Of a stretch of 64,000 nucleotides of DNA, positions 44,762 to 54,682 are shown in pieces. The stretch is taken from NCBI GenBank assembly GCA_002778195.1, contig PCDI01000010.1, forward strand, positions 930,001-994,000. The letters run 5' to 3'. The stretch comes from Raffaelea ambrosiae (taxonomy: Eukaryota > Ascomycota > Sordariomycetes > Ophiostomatales > Ophiostomataceae). A program made the translations under genes and the position numbers. Within the stretch, counting starts at the first letter, position 1. The number at the start of each line of letters is the position of its first letter. The notes beneath the pieces are model-generated. The model searched no databases, was not told the DNA's origin, and worked only from the letters and a program-made list of their open reading frames with translations.

Positions 44762-46730
44762 ATGGCCTCCTTTTATGGCCTAAGTCGCTACGCCCAGGCG
44801 CCCATGGCCGAGCCGATGTCCAGCGGTGGCTCCCACCCGGACATCGGCCACCTGGTGCTCCTGGTCTTCGAGGCTGTCATGGAGGTTGTCTGCGTCAGTC
44901 TGCCCGGATACATTATTGCTCGCCTGGGCCACTTCGACGCCGACAAGCAGAAGTTCCTGGCCAACCTGAATATCATGCTGTTCACGCCTTGTCTGAGTAA
45001 GTCGCGACTTGTCTGTGCCGCTTGTTCCGACCAGTCCGGCAGTCTTCGCCGTCTGTGTTTTGTTGACCGGCGGTTACCATCGTTGCTGCGACACCATTTT
45101 CCTGACCGTCGCCTCTCGTGACGTTTTTTTGCTAACGCTCATTTGCGCAGTCTTCACCAAGCTCGCCTCCCAGCTGACCCCCGACAAGTTCGCTGAGCTC
45201 GGTGTCATTCCCGTCATCTTCGTTATCATGACCGCCGCGTCGTACATGGTTTCCGTTGTTGTGTCCAGGTTGTTCGGCTTCAACAAGCGCGCCTCGAACT
45301 TTGTCATCGCCATGGGTGTATGTGACTCCCACAGCTGCTTGCGCTCTGTTCTTTTGCCTTTCTGTGTTTTCTCGTGTTTGTCAGCCCTCTGCTATGTTTC
45401 GCGTACTGATACTTTTTTTTTTTTGCAGGTCTTTGGCAACTCCAACTCCCTTCCCATCTCGCTCGTCATCTCCCTCTCCCAGACCCTGCAAGGTCTCCAC
45501 TGGGACAAGATCCCCGGCGACAACGACGACGAAGTCGCCGCACGCGGTATCCTGTACTTGCTCATCTTCCAGCAACTCGGCCAGCTGGTGCGGTGGAGCT
45601 GGGGCTACCATGTTCTGCTTGCGCCCAAGTCCAAGTACCCCGAATACGCCGCGGAGGCGATCGAAGAGGGCACCTACCACGACGACCCAGCCGATACCAC
45701 TGCGAACGGCCACCCGCAGCTTACCAAGGACGATACTCGTGTTTTGGGGGACGACACCCAGACCAGCGGCGAGGAGTCCGCTGCGCGCAGCCCAAGGAGC
45801 GAGTACTCGGACGATTTCGAGCCGGCCGGACGCACCCCAGTGTTCCCGCGCTCGCGCGGCTCGCCTTCCGAATCCGACACCGAAGAGGGCAGCAGCAGCA
45901 GCCAGGGTCTGCGCACGCCCAAGAAGCCCAAGAGCCAGCCGATCGAATTCCCTGCTCATGGCCATGACGATGGCATGCTGTCGTTCCCGCGCATCCGCAA
46001 CATCAGCGAGGGCGAGGCTCCCCAGGGCCTTCCCGGCGTCGTCATGCGCGTCAAGACCTGGCGCAGCAAGGCCGAGTCGTTTTTCTCGACCTTGACGACG
46101 CGCGCTTATAACGCCATGCCCCGTCCGGTTCAAAAGGTGCTTTCATTCTTGGAGGCCGTTGCCGTGCGCACGTACGGCTTCCTGTACGACTTTATGAACC
46201 CGCCCCTGTGGGCGATGCTGATCGCCGTGATTGTCGCTTCGTTCCCGAATTTGCAGGCGCTGTTTTTCCAGGAGGGATCGTTTATTAAGAACAGTGTCAC
46301 GAGCGCCGTCACCCAGACCGCGGGTGTGGCCGTACCCCTCATTCTGGTGGTGCTTGGCGCCAACCTGGCCCGCAATACGCAGAACCATGCCAGCCACGAC
46401 ACGGAGGAGACCGAGATCGGCACAAAGCTGCTAGTGGCGTCTCTGATCTCGCGCATGCTGCTGCCGACGCTTGTCATGGCGCCGACGCTGGCTCTGTTTG
46501 CCAAGTTTGTGCCGGTGTCAATTTTGGACGATCCGATCTTTGTCATTGTCTGCTTCCTGCTGACGGGTGCACCGAGCGCGCTGCAGCTGGCGCAGATCTG
46601 CCAGCTCAACGGCGTGTTCGAGTCGACCATGTCCAAGATCCTCTTCCAGAGCTACGTTATCTGGATTCTGCCGTCCACGCTGGTCCTGGTAATGTGCGCT
46701 CTGGAGGTTGTTGAGTGGGCCAAGGTGTAA
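44762..46730 (+). CDS. Auxin-efflux-carrier family transporter, Ecm3-like
   Basis: Exons 44762-44996, 45151-45317 and 45429-46730 give 567 residues. The junctions restore PCLIFTKLASQLT and AMGVFGNSNSLPISL, both hallmarks of the fungal AEC (PIN-like) family. Hydrophobic segments occur in two blocks, an N-terminal set of about five and a C-terminal set of about five starting near PPLWAMLIAVIVA. They are separated by a roughly 200-residue hydrophilic central loop rich in Ser, Glu and Asp. Late motifs LTGAPSALQLAQICQLNG and FQSYVIWILPSTLV fit the family. Fungal members are membrane proteins of the ER or plasma membrane with poorly defined substrates, so auxin transport should not be assumed. Introns are 154 and 111 bases. 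The C/T-rich leader is typical. Confidence 0.92.
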
Positions 46731-47487
46731 ACCTTGTCTCACTGTCGTTTCCCCTCCCTTCTAAGCACTTTTGGTGCTCACACTTCCGTGGGCTGAAAAG
46801 CCTACCTTGTCTCAGATTGTTTCATTACACCTTTTCTTTTTTTACGTTTTCCTTTGTTGTGTGCCAGCTGTGCTCTCCATACAGCTATGATAAGGTACAT
46901 TGTCACGGTAACTTTACACGGGGCATCGGCGCTTGTTAGGGGGTTTGACTTTTCACGGCATGCAGTTTGGTTCGGTCGTTTTTTTTTTCTTTTTTCTTTG
47001 TCTGTTTCCTATATTACTTGCTCTCTGGGTTTGGAATTTTGTTCAGTTCTTTCCCTTTGTCTTTTGTAGTAGTAGTTGTGGCTATGTTTGACTTTCAAGA
47101 AGCAAACAAGCAAGGGAAAAAGCGGAAAGGGGCGGCATTGCAGTCGAATATAACAGTATCAGTTAGAAGAAAAGGCAGGGTTAGACGTGTCGAAGAAACT
47201 GTTAGAAGAAGATAGGAAGGGAAAGCATCATGGAAGAAAATGGCGAACGGTGGAGGATGTACAACTAGCAGAATGGATGTCTCTTTTTTCGAGTAGTTTT
47301 GTTCCAAAGTATGTTTGAGCGTGTACTCGTACGCCTAAAATACAAATTAAGAGCTGGTCTTTGTATAATACAGATTTGCCATGTCCACCGGTGAAATTCG
47401 CACACAAGTCGATCAATTATCTACTTCCCACATACCATGCGTGTTGCCGTTCCCATGGCTGCGAGGCAGATCAATTCACCAAAGCAA
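46731..47487. other. Convergent 3' intergenic region
   Basis: 3' flanks of the transporter (plus) and of the PNPOx-like gene (minus). T-rich runs occur at 46830-46860 and 46978-47000. No gene was recognised. Confidence 0.5.
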
Positions 47488-48435
47488 TCAATTGTTCCCC
47501 GAAACGCCATTGACCGCCGGAGTTGGCGCTGCTGCCGAATCCAGCACCCAATCCCGCACGTGGCCTTTCCAGTCGCTGATCCGCACATCCCGGATTGCCA
47601 CCACAATCACCCGCACCTCCTCGCCGGCGACGAATCGATCGCTCCCGTCCGTCGGGCGTTCTTGTCCTCCGGGGATCGCTGCTGCTGTTGATGAGGAGGA
47701 GGCTGCTGTTGCAGACGAGGCTGGGCCGGTTCCTCCCCTCTGGATCTGCTGGTGAATCCGCATCTCGTCCGGGCCGACCGGATCGGCCTCAAAGGTGTTG
47801 TGGGCCAGGTGCTGCTGCCGGTAGTACGTCTCCTCGGCGGACCCCTGGGGCACCAGCCGCGCCGTGCCGTTGATGGTGGCCGAGATGGACGACACGGCCG
47901 CGGTGTTGAGGTTGAGCAGCAGGGCGGCCAGACTGGAGGCGCCCTCGTAGCCGCCGCCGCTGGGAGAGGGTTGGCGGACGGCGGATCCCCCGCCGCCGCC
48001 CGACCCGTCTTCCGACGTGGAGGACAGCCGGCGCGTCAGCGGGCGGTGCGAGACCCAGTCGTGGACGAGCAGGGAGACGTTGGGGTTGGCGACAATGTTG
48101 TGGGTCTTTCTGCTGGCCGGGTTGGTGGTCATGACGATGACGGGCGACGAGGGCGACGGGGACGAGGCGGACCCGTCGGCGGGGAGGTAGGTGTAGTTCA
48201 TGAGGGAGACATGGGGGACGTTGTCGACGCAGGTCGCGAGGTGGAGCTGGGCGGGATTCAGTTAGCAAAGGAACATGGCCGATTCCGACTGGGCTGTGCG
48301 CCTCTTTTGCTGCTCGTCTTCACTCACAAATCGGGCGTTCTCGAGACACTGGACGACCTCGGTGGGCAGGGCCGAGGTGGTCTGCTTGTGGGTGTCGCCG
48401 TCGGAGGCTTCATGGTTGAGGGGGATTTGTTCCAT
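47488..48435 (-). CDS. Pyridoxamine 5'-phosphate oxidase-like FMN-binding protein
   Basis: Exons 48435-48328 and 48246-47488 (81-base intron) give 288 residues. The joined N-terminal region LPTEVVQCLENARFLHLATC, then VDNVPHVSLMNYTYLP, VIVMTTNPASRKTHNIVANP and VSLLVHDW, is the split-barrel flavin-binding pattern of the fungal putative PNPOx family. A Gly/Ser-rich insert follows. Then come strands ISATINGTARLV and EEVRVIVVAIRDVRISDWKG, which close the barrel. A second Ser/Ala/Gln-rich insert lies between them. Members bind FMN or F420-like cofactors; most fungal ones have no proven substrate, so vitamin B6 synthesis should not be assumed. The start at 48435 is the first Met in frame before the conserved LPxEV helix. 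Confidence 0.86.
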
Positions 48436-49184
48436 GGCAGGCAAGAACCGGCGCTGTTGTTGTTGTTGTTGTTGTTTTTGTTGCTGTTGTTCTATCGCAG
48501 GTATTCTCCAGTCGGGGGACGTTGATGATGTCGGGGCGTGGTCGGCTGGCGTTGGTCAGCCAGATTTTCAGAAGGAAAGAGCTCTCAGGTAGCGGCCAGA
48601 ATAGGGCGGGGCAGTGGGGGAGAATGGGGACCACTTTTTTCACAAGGGGGGACTGATAACTGGGGGTTTGGGGTTTTGGGGAGGGCGGATGGGCTAACTA
48701 ATGCTACTACTATCTCTGTGTCTTACAAGCGGCTCCTTCCCCTGTTTGAAGGGCCGCTCACGATAGCAGACGGGACATTCGCCTGTGAAGAGCCTGTCGC
48801 AGAAAGCTGATCTGTGCACACGATGTTGTCTACGATCGTTCCAGCCAATAGATTTTACGATATAGTCGATTATGTGCCTTATTGTGGTATTCTACTGAAT
48901 GGATGGCTGGTTGTCCGGGGCACTCCTTGCGTCCTGGGGTTTGCGGGGAAGGTCCATATGACGTCTACTCCTTCCTTGTCGGGGGCATGGCTGCATCGTA
49001 TTAGCGGTTACCCTCGGCATGGGAATGGCAGTCGCAGCCGGCAAAAAAATAAAAATAAAAAAATATCAGGCCTGGCCTCGTGAACATCTTGCTTTCTCCC
49101 TTGCATCGACCTCCCTTTTTTTTCCACAAAGTTCACGGCATCCGTTGATTGACCACCAATTGCACTTTTTCTTCTCCCCGAACG
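48436..49184. other. Divergent region between the PNPOx-like gene and mccA
   Basis: This contains a TTG trinucleotide run (about 48454-48492, CAA on the minus strand) in the PNPOx-like leader, a G-rich segment near 48600-48690, and an A-run (about 49043-49062) before the carboxylase gene. Both genes use it as promoter. No other gene was seen. Confidence 0.55.
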
Positions 49185-51610
49185 ATGCGGTCCATCAAGC
49201 GCGCCGCCCATGCGCGGCTGCCCCTGCGGCCACGGGCGCCGGTTCGGTTCCTGGCCACCACACACACGGCTAGTACCTCGGCAGAATCGTCTTCTGCAGC
49301 AGCAGCAACCCCCATCACCTCCCTCCTCATTGCCAACCGCGGCGAGATCGCCCTGCGCATCCACCGGACGGCCGCCCGCATGGGCATCCCGACGACGACG
49401 CTGTACACGACCGTCGATGCCGGCGCCCAGCACGCGCGCGTGGCGCCGCAGAGCCTGGCCCTGGGCTCGTATCTCGACGGCGACCGCATCATCTCGCTGG
49501 CCCAGCACAACGGCATCCAGGCCCTGCACCCGGGCTACGGGTTCCTGTCCGAGAACCCAGCGTTTGCCGAGCGCTGCGCGGCGGCGGGCATCACGTTTGT
49601 GGGGCCGCCCGCCCGGGCCATGGCCGACATGGGCGACAAGGCCCGCAGCAAGGCCATCATGCTGGCCGCCGGCGTGCCCTGCGTGCCGGGCTACCACGGC
49701 GCCGACCAGGACCCGGCCCAGCTGGCCGCCCACGCGGACGCCGTCGGCTACCCGGTGCTGCTCAAGAGCGTGCGCGGCGGCGGCGGCAAGGGCATGCGCA
49801 TTGTGGCGTCGCCGGCCGAGTTCGACGCGCAGCTGCGGAGTGCGCGCCAGGAGGCGCGGGCCAGCTTCGGCCCCGAGGGCGAGACCATGCTCGTCGAGCG
49901 CTACATTGTGCGCCCGCGCCACGTCGAGGTGCAGGTGTTTGCCGACACGCAGGGCCACGTGGTGGCCCTGGGCGAGCGCGACTGCAGCATCCAGCGCCGG
50001 CACCAGAAGATTCTGGAAGAGTCGCCGGCGCCCGACCTGGACGACGCGCTGCGGCAGGACCTCTGGGCCAAGGCGCGCCAGGCGGCGCAGGCCGTCGGCT
50101 ACGTGGGCGCGGGCACGGTCGAGTTCATCCTGGACCGCGACAGCGGCGACTTCTTCTTCATGGAGATGAACACGCGGCTGCAGGTCGAGCACCCGGTCAG
50201 CGAGCTCGTCACGGGCACCGACCTGGTCGAGTGGCAGCTGCGCGTCGCTGGCGGCGAGCCGCTGCCGCTGACGCAGGACGAGATCGAGGCGCGCATCCGG
50301 GCGCGGGGACACGCCATCGAGGCGCGCATCTACGCCGAGAACCCCGAAAAGGGGTTCTTGCCCGACTCGGGCCGGCTCGTGCACCTCCGGACGCCGCCGC
50401 TGGCCCACGGCAGCACCAACGACGAGACGTCGGACATCCGCATCGACGCCGGCTTCGTCCAGGGCGACACCGTCTCGCAGGCCTACGACGGCATGATCGC
50501 CAAGCTGATTGTGCGCGGCGAGGACCGCGCGCAGGCCCTCCGCAAGCTGGCCCTGGCCCTGCGCGCGTACGAGGTCGTCGGGCTCGACACCAACGTCGAG
50601 TTCCTCAAGCGCCTGTGCCAGTCGCCGGCGTTCCAGGCGGCCGACGTCGAGACGGGCTTCATCGACAGGTGGACGGCCGACCTGTTTGCGGCCGACGTCG
50701 ACACGCACGTCGAGACGTATGTGCAGGCGGCCCTGGCTCTGGTCCAAGCCGATTCGGCGTCGTCTACCGCTCCTTCTCGTTCGTCTTTTTTTTCTTCTTC
50801 CGCCGAGCCCCTCGGCTTTGGTGCGGCGAGCGGAGGCGGCTTGGGCGAGCGCCGCTTTGCCTTCAAGGTGCTGGATCCGTACAGCGCGGCCCACGGGCGG
50901 ACGGCCGAGGTGGCCCTGACGCAGACGGGCCCGCAGACGTTTAGCGCGACGTGCACGTTCCTGGGCGAGGACGACGGCAAGAAGCCCGTGGCCGACGAGA
51001 ACCCGGCAGCGGCGGTGGTGCTCGACGACATTGTGCTCGACGCGGCATCGTCGCGGCAGCCGACGCCAGACGCCACGACCACCGAGGTGACGTCCTTTTA
51101 TGCGCGCGGCCGGATCGCGTCGACGGTGGTGCAGCAGTCGGACGCGGCCGAGGGCGGGTCACCCTTGCGGGTGACGGTGTTCCAGGACGGGCACAAGACG
51201 GACCTGCAGCTGGTGCCGCCCAAGTGGTATGCCAAGGTGCGGGGCGACGACGGCAGCGCGGCGGCGGCGTCGGTGGTGGCGCCGATGCCGTGCAAGATTC
51301 TGCGGAACGAGGTCAAGGTGGGCGAGACAGTGGAGAAGGGAGCCCCATTGGTCGTGTAAGTCTTTGATTTCTTTGAGCCGCCTTTTCTGTGTCCCTTTCT
51401 TCTTCCTCTTTTGTTGTCGCTCTTCTTTCCATCTTTCTTCTTCTCTAACAGCTGCTCAGGATCGAATCTATGAAAATGGAGACGGTGATCCGGTCACCAC
51501 AACAAGGCGTCATCAAGAAACTGGCGCACCAGGAAGGCGACATCTGCAAGGCTGGGACGGTGTTGGTGTTGTTTGAAGAAGAGGAAGGCACAGAGAAAAC
51601 CAAGGCATGA
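49185..51610 (+). CDS. mccA: 3-methylcrotonyl-CoA carboxylase, biotin-carrying alpha subunit
   Basis: Exons 49185-51355 and 51460-51610 (104-base intron) give 773 residues. The first about 40 residues (MRSIKRAAHARLPLRPRAP, Arg-rich, no acids) look like a mitochondrial presequence. The biotin carboxylase domain follows: LLIANRGEIALRI, LHPGYGFLSENP, the ATP-grasp loop KSVRGGGGKGMRI, EKxx-type EERDCSIQ-like block (GERDCSIQRRHQK) and FFMEMNTRLQVEHPV. After a Ser-rich linker (about 525-550) comes the BT region. The biotinyl domain at the C-terminus has IESMKMETV, with Lys729 the biotin site, assembled across the intron (LVV-IESMKM). The enzyme acts in mitochondrial leucine catabolism. Pyruvate or acetyl-CoA carboxylase are excluded by length and domain order; propionyl-CoA carboxylase alpha is a less likely alternative. 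Confidence 0.93.
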
Positions 51611-51915
51611 CGACCCGTAGCAGCATAGAGCATAGAGCATGGTAGCATTTCAATTTCTTTGTTTCTTTTTTCTTTTTTCTTTTTTTTTGTTTATATTTCC
51701 AATTTCTTCCCTAGAGAAACAGTACACTATGCCAACGAATAGATGAGAGAGGAAATAAAGAGACCAGGGATATCAGACAATCAGACCTGAAAAAAAAATT
51801 ACTAGACGCCGTTCTATGCAAGAAAACCAAAATTCCAAGCCGCTCCTCTTTCCCCCCCCCCCCCCCCCCCCCCCCNGTCGACTCCTGCCTTTTGCTTACT
51901 CCATGCTACTCCATG
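51611..51915. other. Short convergent 3' region containing an assembly ambiguity
   Basis: 3' flanks of mccA and met1, with T-runs and A-runs. A 24-base C run (51852-51875) ends in an N at 51876. CTACTCCATG words repeat just before the met1 stop (51896-51925). Confidence 0.7.
51852..51876. repeat. Poly-C homopolymer ending in N
   Basis: 24 consecutive C then one undetermined base. The length of this homopolymer is probably not reliable, and the N may mark a contig join. Confidence 0.95.
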
Positions 51916-53715
51916 CTACTCCATGCCGTCCCATGCAGGAAGGACACCGTCCAGATCCAGCCCGGAAAACCCCTCCTCGACTGTCCACGGCCGCCGGTGT
52001 GGTCCTCCGTGGTGGCTGGCCGCATCCGCCGCCTCGGGGCTGTGCAGCACCGCGCACGCGCGGCCCACCACCAGCAGGCCCGGCGGCCGGCTGCCTTCCT
52101 GGGCGATGGCCTCCACCACGTGCGCCAGCGTCGTGCGGATGACCTTTTGGTCGGGGCAGCTGGCGCGTTCGATGACCGCGCAGGGGGTGGTCCGTGGCCA
52201 GAGGCGGCGGTGGGAGCGTCCCTTTTTGTCTGTCGTCTCGGTCTCCCCGGTCGTCTCTGTTGTCGCCGTCTCGTCTGTCGTCAGCTCCCCCACCAGCCCT
52301 TCGATCCGGTGCAGTCCCATCAGAAACACGGCCGTCCGCGACGGCCGGTACCCCGGCGGCTGCGGCGCCCGCCCCTTCTTGCCCGTGCCCGTGCAGATCA
52401 GGATCTGGTCCGCCACGTCCCGGTGCGTCGCCGGGATGCCCGCAAACAGCGGCGCCGTCAGCGCCGACGTCAGCCCCGGCAGCACCGTCGTCGGCAGCCC
52501 GGCCGCGCGCAGCCGCTGCACCTCTTCGCCGCCGCGCCCGTACACAAACGGATCGCCCTGCTTCAGGCGCAGCACCCGCTTGCCGGCGCGCGCGCCCGCC
52601 ACGGCCAGGGCCACGAGCTCGTCCTGGGCGGCGTCGGCGTTGCCCGGGAACTTGCGGGCGATGACGAGCTCGGTGCGGCGCGGGATCAGGTCGAGGACGC
52701 CCTGGGGCACCAGCTTGTCGGACAGGACGAGGTCGGCCTGCAGGATGGCGGTGTGGACGGCCTGGGTGAGGAGGTCGGGGTGGCCCGGCCCGGAGCCGGC
52801 CAGGACGACCCGCCCGGTCCCTGCGTGGCCGGCCGCTGTGCTCGGGGTGGGGTCGGCCGTGGTGGTGGTGGTCGTTGTCATCGTCGACGTGGCGGCCGGA
52901 TGCGCGTACTCCTCGAGCAGGGCCTCCAGCTGGTCCTCGGTCCGGCTGGCCAGCCACTTGAGCGAGCGGTACTCGCACAGCTGGGCGAGCCAGCGCATGC
53001 GCCGGGTCTTGGCGGCGGCCGGGTCGCCCTCGGCGACGAGGCGGTTGAAGGCGGCGCTCTGGTCGAGGTCGTCGGGGGTCTCCCAGTCCTTCTTCTTGGG
53101 GACAGGCGAGACGGGCGAGACGTCCGGGGGCGCCTTGGCTGTCTTGTCGGCCGCGATCACGCGCCGGCGCATCGCGCCGAGCCGCACACAGGCGTCGCCC
53201 AGGCCGGCCGGCAGACTCGCGGCCACTTCGCGGCGGATGCGCGCGGCCAGCTTGCACCCGCTGCCGTTGGTGGTGACGCCGACCTGCAGGGGCCCGTCGG
53301 TGTGCGTGGACAGCAGCGCAAACGTGCACAGCTGCGGGCAGTCGACGACGTTGACGGGGATGCGATGGCGGCGGCAGAGCGCCGCAATGGTCTCGCCGCA
53401 CCCCGCCGCGGCGTCGGTGACAAACACGGCATCGACGACCCCGTCGACCTCGTCGCGGCCCAGACGGAAGAGAAACCGGTCGGCAAAGGCGGCCTGGACC
53501 CAGCGCACATCGCCGGCGTCGACATGGGCCTGCAGCTTGGCCGGCAGCAGGCCGCCGTTGGTGTCGGGGCCCGGCCGGGGCGCCACCAGGACGGGGCGGC
53601 CGCCGACGCGCAGGCTCTGGTCGACGCGGGAGGCGGCGAGCGGGTTGGCGCCGACCACGAGGTGGACGTGCTGGCGGGCGTCGACCGCCGCCAGGAGCGA
53701 GGTGTGGTATTCCAT
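51916..53715 (-). CDS. met1: Siroheme synthase, CysG-like Met1 (uroporphyrinogen-III C-methyltransferase)
   Basis: Single-exon gene of 599 residues. Residues 1 to about 270 form a Met8/CysG-B-like domain: a nucleotide-binding start (HLVVGANPLAASR), FVTDAAAG near 98-105, VNVVDCPQLCTFALL with Asp125, and VGVTTNGSGCKLAARIRRE, the usual siroheme synthase signature. A Thr-rich linker (about 278-296) separates the SUMT domain: VVLAGSGPGHPDLLT (304-318), LVLSDKLVP, RLKQGDPFVYGRGGEE, LPGLTSALTAPLFAGIP and ILICTGTGKKG. An acidic Thr/Glu insert lies near residue 490. SUMT methylates uroporphyrinogen III to precorrin-2 for sulfite reductase siroheme. Asp125 corresponds to the catalytic Asp of Met8, so dehydrogenase and chelatase activity may also be present, but the first glycine motif is altered. 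Yeast Met1 has the same overall size. The start is the Met at 53715. Confidence 0.92.
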   Translation of the reverse strand: MEYHTSLLAAVDARQHVHLVVGANPLAASRVDQSLRVGGRPVLVAPRPGPDTNGGLLPAKLQAHVDAGDVRWVQAAFADRFLFRLGRDEVDGVVDAVFVTDAAAGCGETIAALCRRHRIPVNVVDCPQLCTFALLSTHTDGPLQVGVTTNGSGCKLAARIRREVAASLPAGLGDACVRLGAMRRRVIAADKTAKAPPDVSPVSPVPKKKDWETPDDLDQSAAFNRLVAEGDPAAAKTRRMRWLAQLCEYRSLKWLASRTEDQLEALLEEYAHPAATSTMTTTTTTTADPTPSTAAGHAGTGRVVLAGSGPGHPDLLTQAVHTAILQADLVLSDKLVPQGVLDLIPRRTELVIARKFPGNADAAQDELVALAVAGARAGKRVLRLKQGDPFVYGRGGEEVQRLRAAGLPTTVLPGLTSALTAPLFAGIPATHRDVADQILICTGTGKKGRAPQPPGYRPSRTAVFLMGLHRIEGLVGELTTDETATTETTGETETTDKKGRSHRRLWPRTTPCAVIERASCPDQKVIRTTLAHVVEAIAQEGSRPPGLLVVGRACAVLHSPEAADAASHHGGPHRRPWTVEEGFSGLDLDGVLPAWDGME

Positions 53716-54682
53716 GGAGGAAGGAGCCCACACGACAAGAGAGAGGAACGTCCAGAAAGAAGAGACGAGACGATGTCGCGAGGACGACAGTGCGACTCGG
53801 GCGAGTCGATCAAGGAGCGGATCTCGGAAAAAATCGATTCAATTCGCCTGTCTCATAGCATCATGGGCAATGCATTTCTGAATCAAAAGGGACAACAATG
53901 GCAACCCGTCGTCCCCTCCCCGTCTGTTCTTTATATCTTGGGGGGGGGGTCTGTGACTATTGACTTTCGCCTCTTTTTCCCACTAACAGGACACAGCTGG
54001 CCAATCATGTGCCCGTGGTTGGCACTGGACACGGCGACCAAGTGCCGTCTGGTTGGCTTGGGGCGCACTTGGCTGGCGTTTCTCCGGTCTCGTCTCTCTT
54101 TTTTTTTTCGCGCTAAAAACTGACGCCATAGCTCAAGTGGGTCCTTTCTTGGTTCCGTGTTCGCAGTTCCAGCCGATTTGGCTCTAGCCCGCTGTAGTCA
54201 CTTTGGCACCCTAGACCGGTCGCTGCAACCTTGTCCTGCAGGTCTGCATGTGCGCCCAACTCCGCGGAGCTGCCAGCGGAGATGCTGTGACTTTCGGGGG
54301 GGTTTGTCTTACATAGCATTACAGCACATTGCTACTGTTCACAGCCTCCTCATCTTGACCCTCCGTGCAAGTGCCACGTGACAGGGAACGAACGTACATG
54401 GAAGTTGTCAAGCACGATTTTGTTTTGATTCTCCTTTTTTCCATGTCTTCTTGGCGGACAATCCTTTCAAGTCATGTTCAGATCGAGCTCGATTCGAGAC
54501 AATTGGGTTTCATGTTACGGGAGATTGTTGTTTCTATTCATCTCGTCTTTCCCGAGCCAAACTGGGATGCCTGCATTGATCAAATGGGTTGAATACGAAC
54601 TTTTCTCCCTCTCTCTTCTCTTTTTTTTTTCGTTTCTTGTCTTGTGCGTATCCTTTTTCTCCCATCTTTCGTTCTTTCTTCC
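53716..54682. other. met1 promoter and 3' flank of the beta-lactamase-like gene
   Basis: Upstream of met1 lie a T-rich run near 54098-54109 and mixed sequence. From about 54410 to 54682 is a T/C-rich stretch on the plus strand next to the end of the downstream minus-strand gene. No gene was recognised. Confidence 0.5.

Noticed and set aside
49008..50894. 628-residue minus-strand open frame
   Set aside because: Antisense shadow of the biotin carboxylase gene, with no motif of its own.
51892..54123. 743-residue and 652-residue plus-strand open frames
   Set aside because: Antisense shadows of met1, which has a full set of catalytic motifs on the minus strand.
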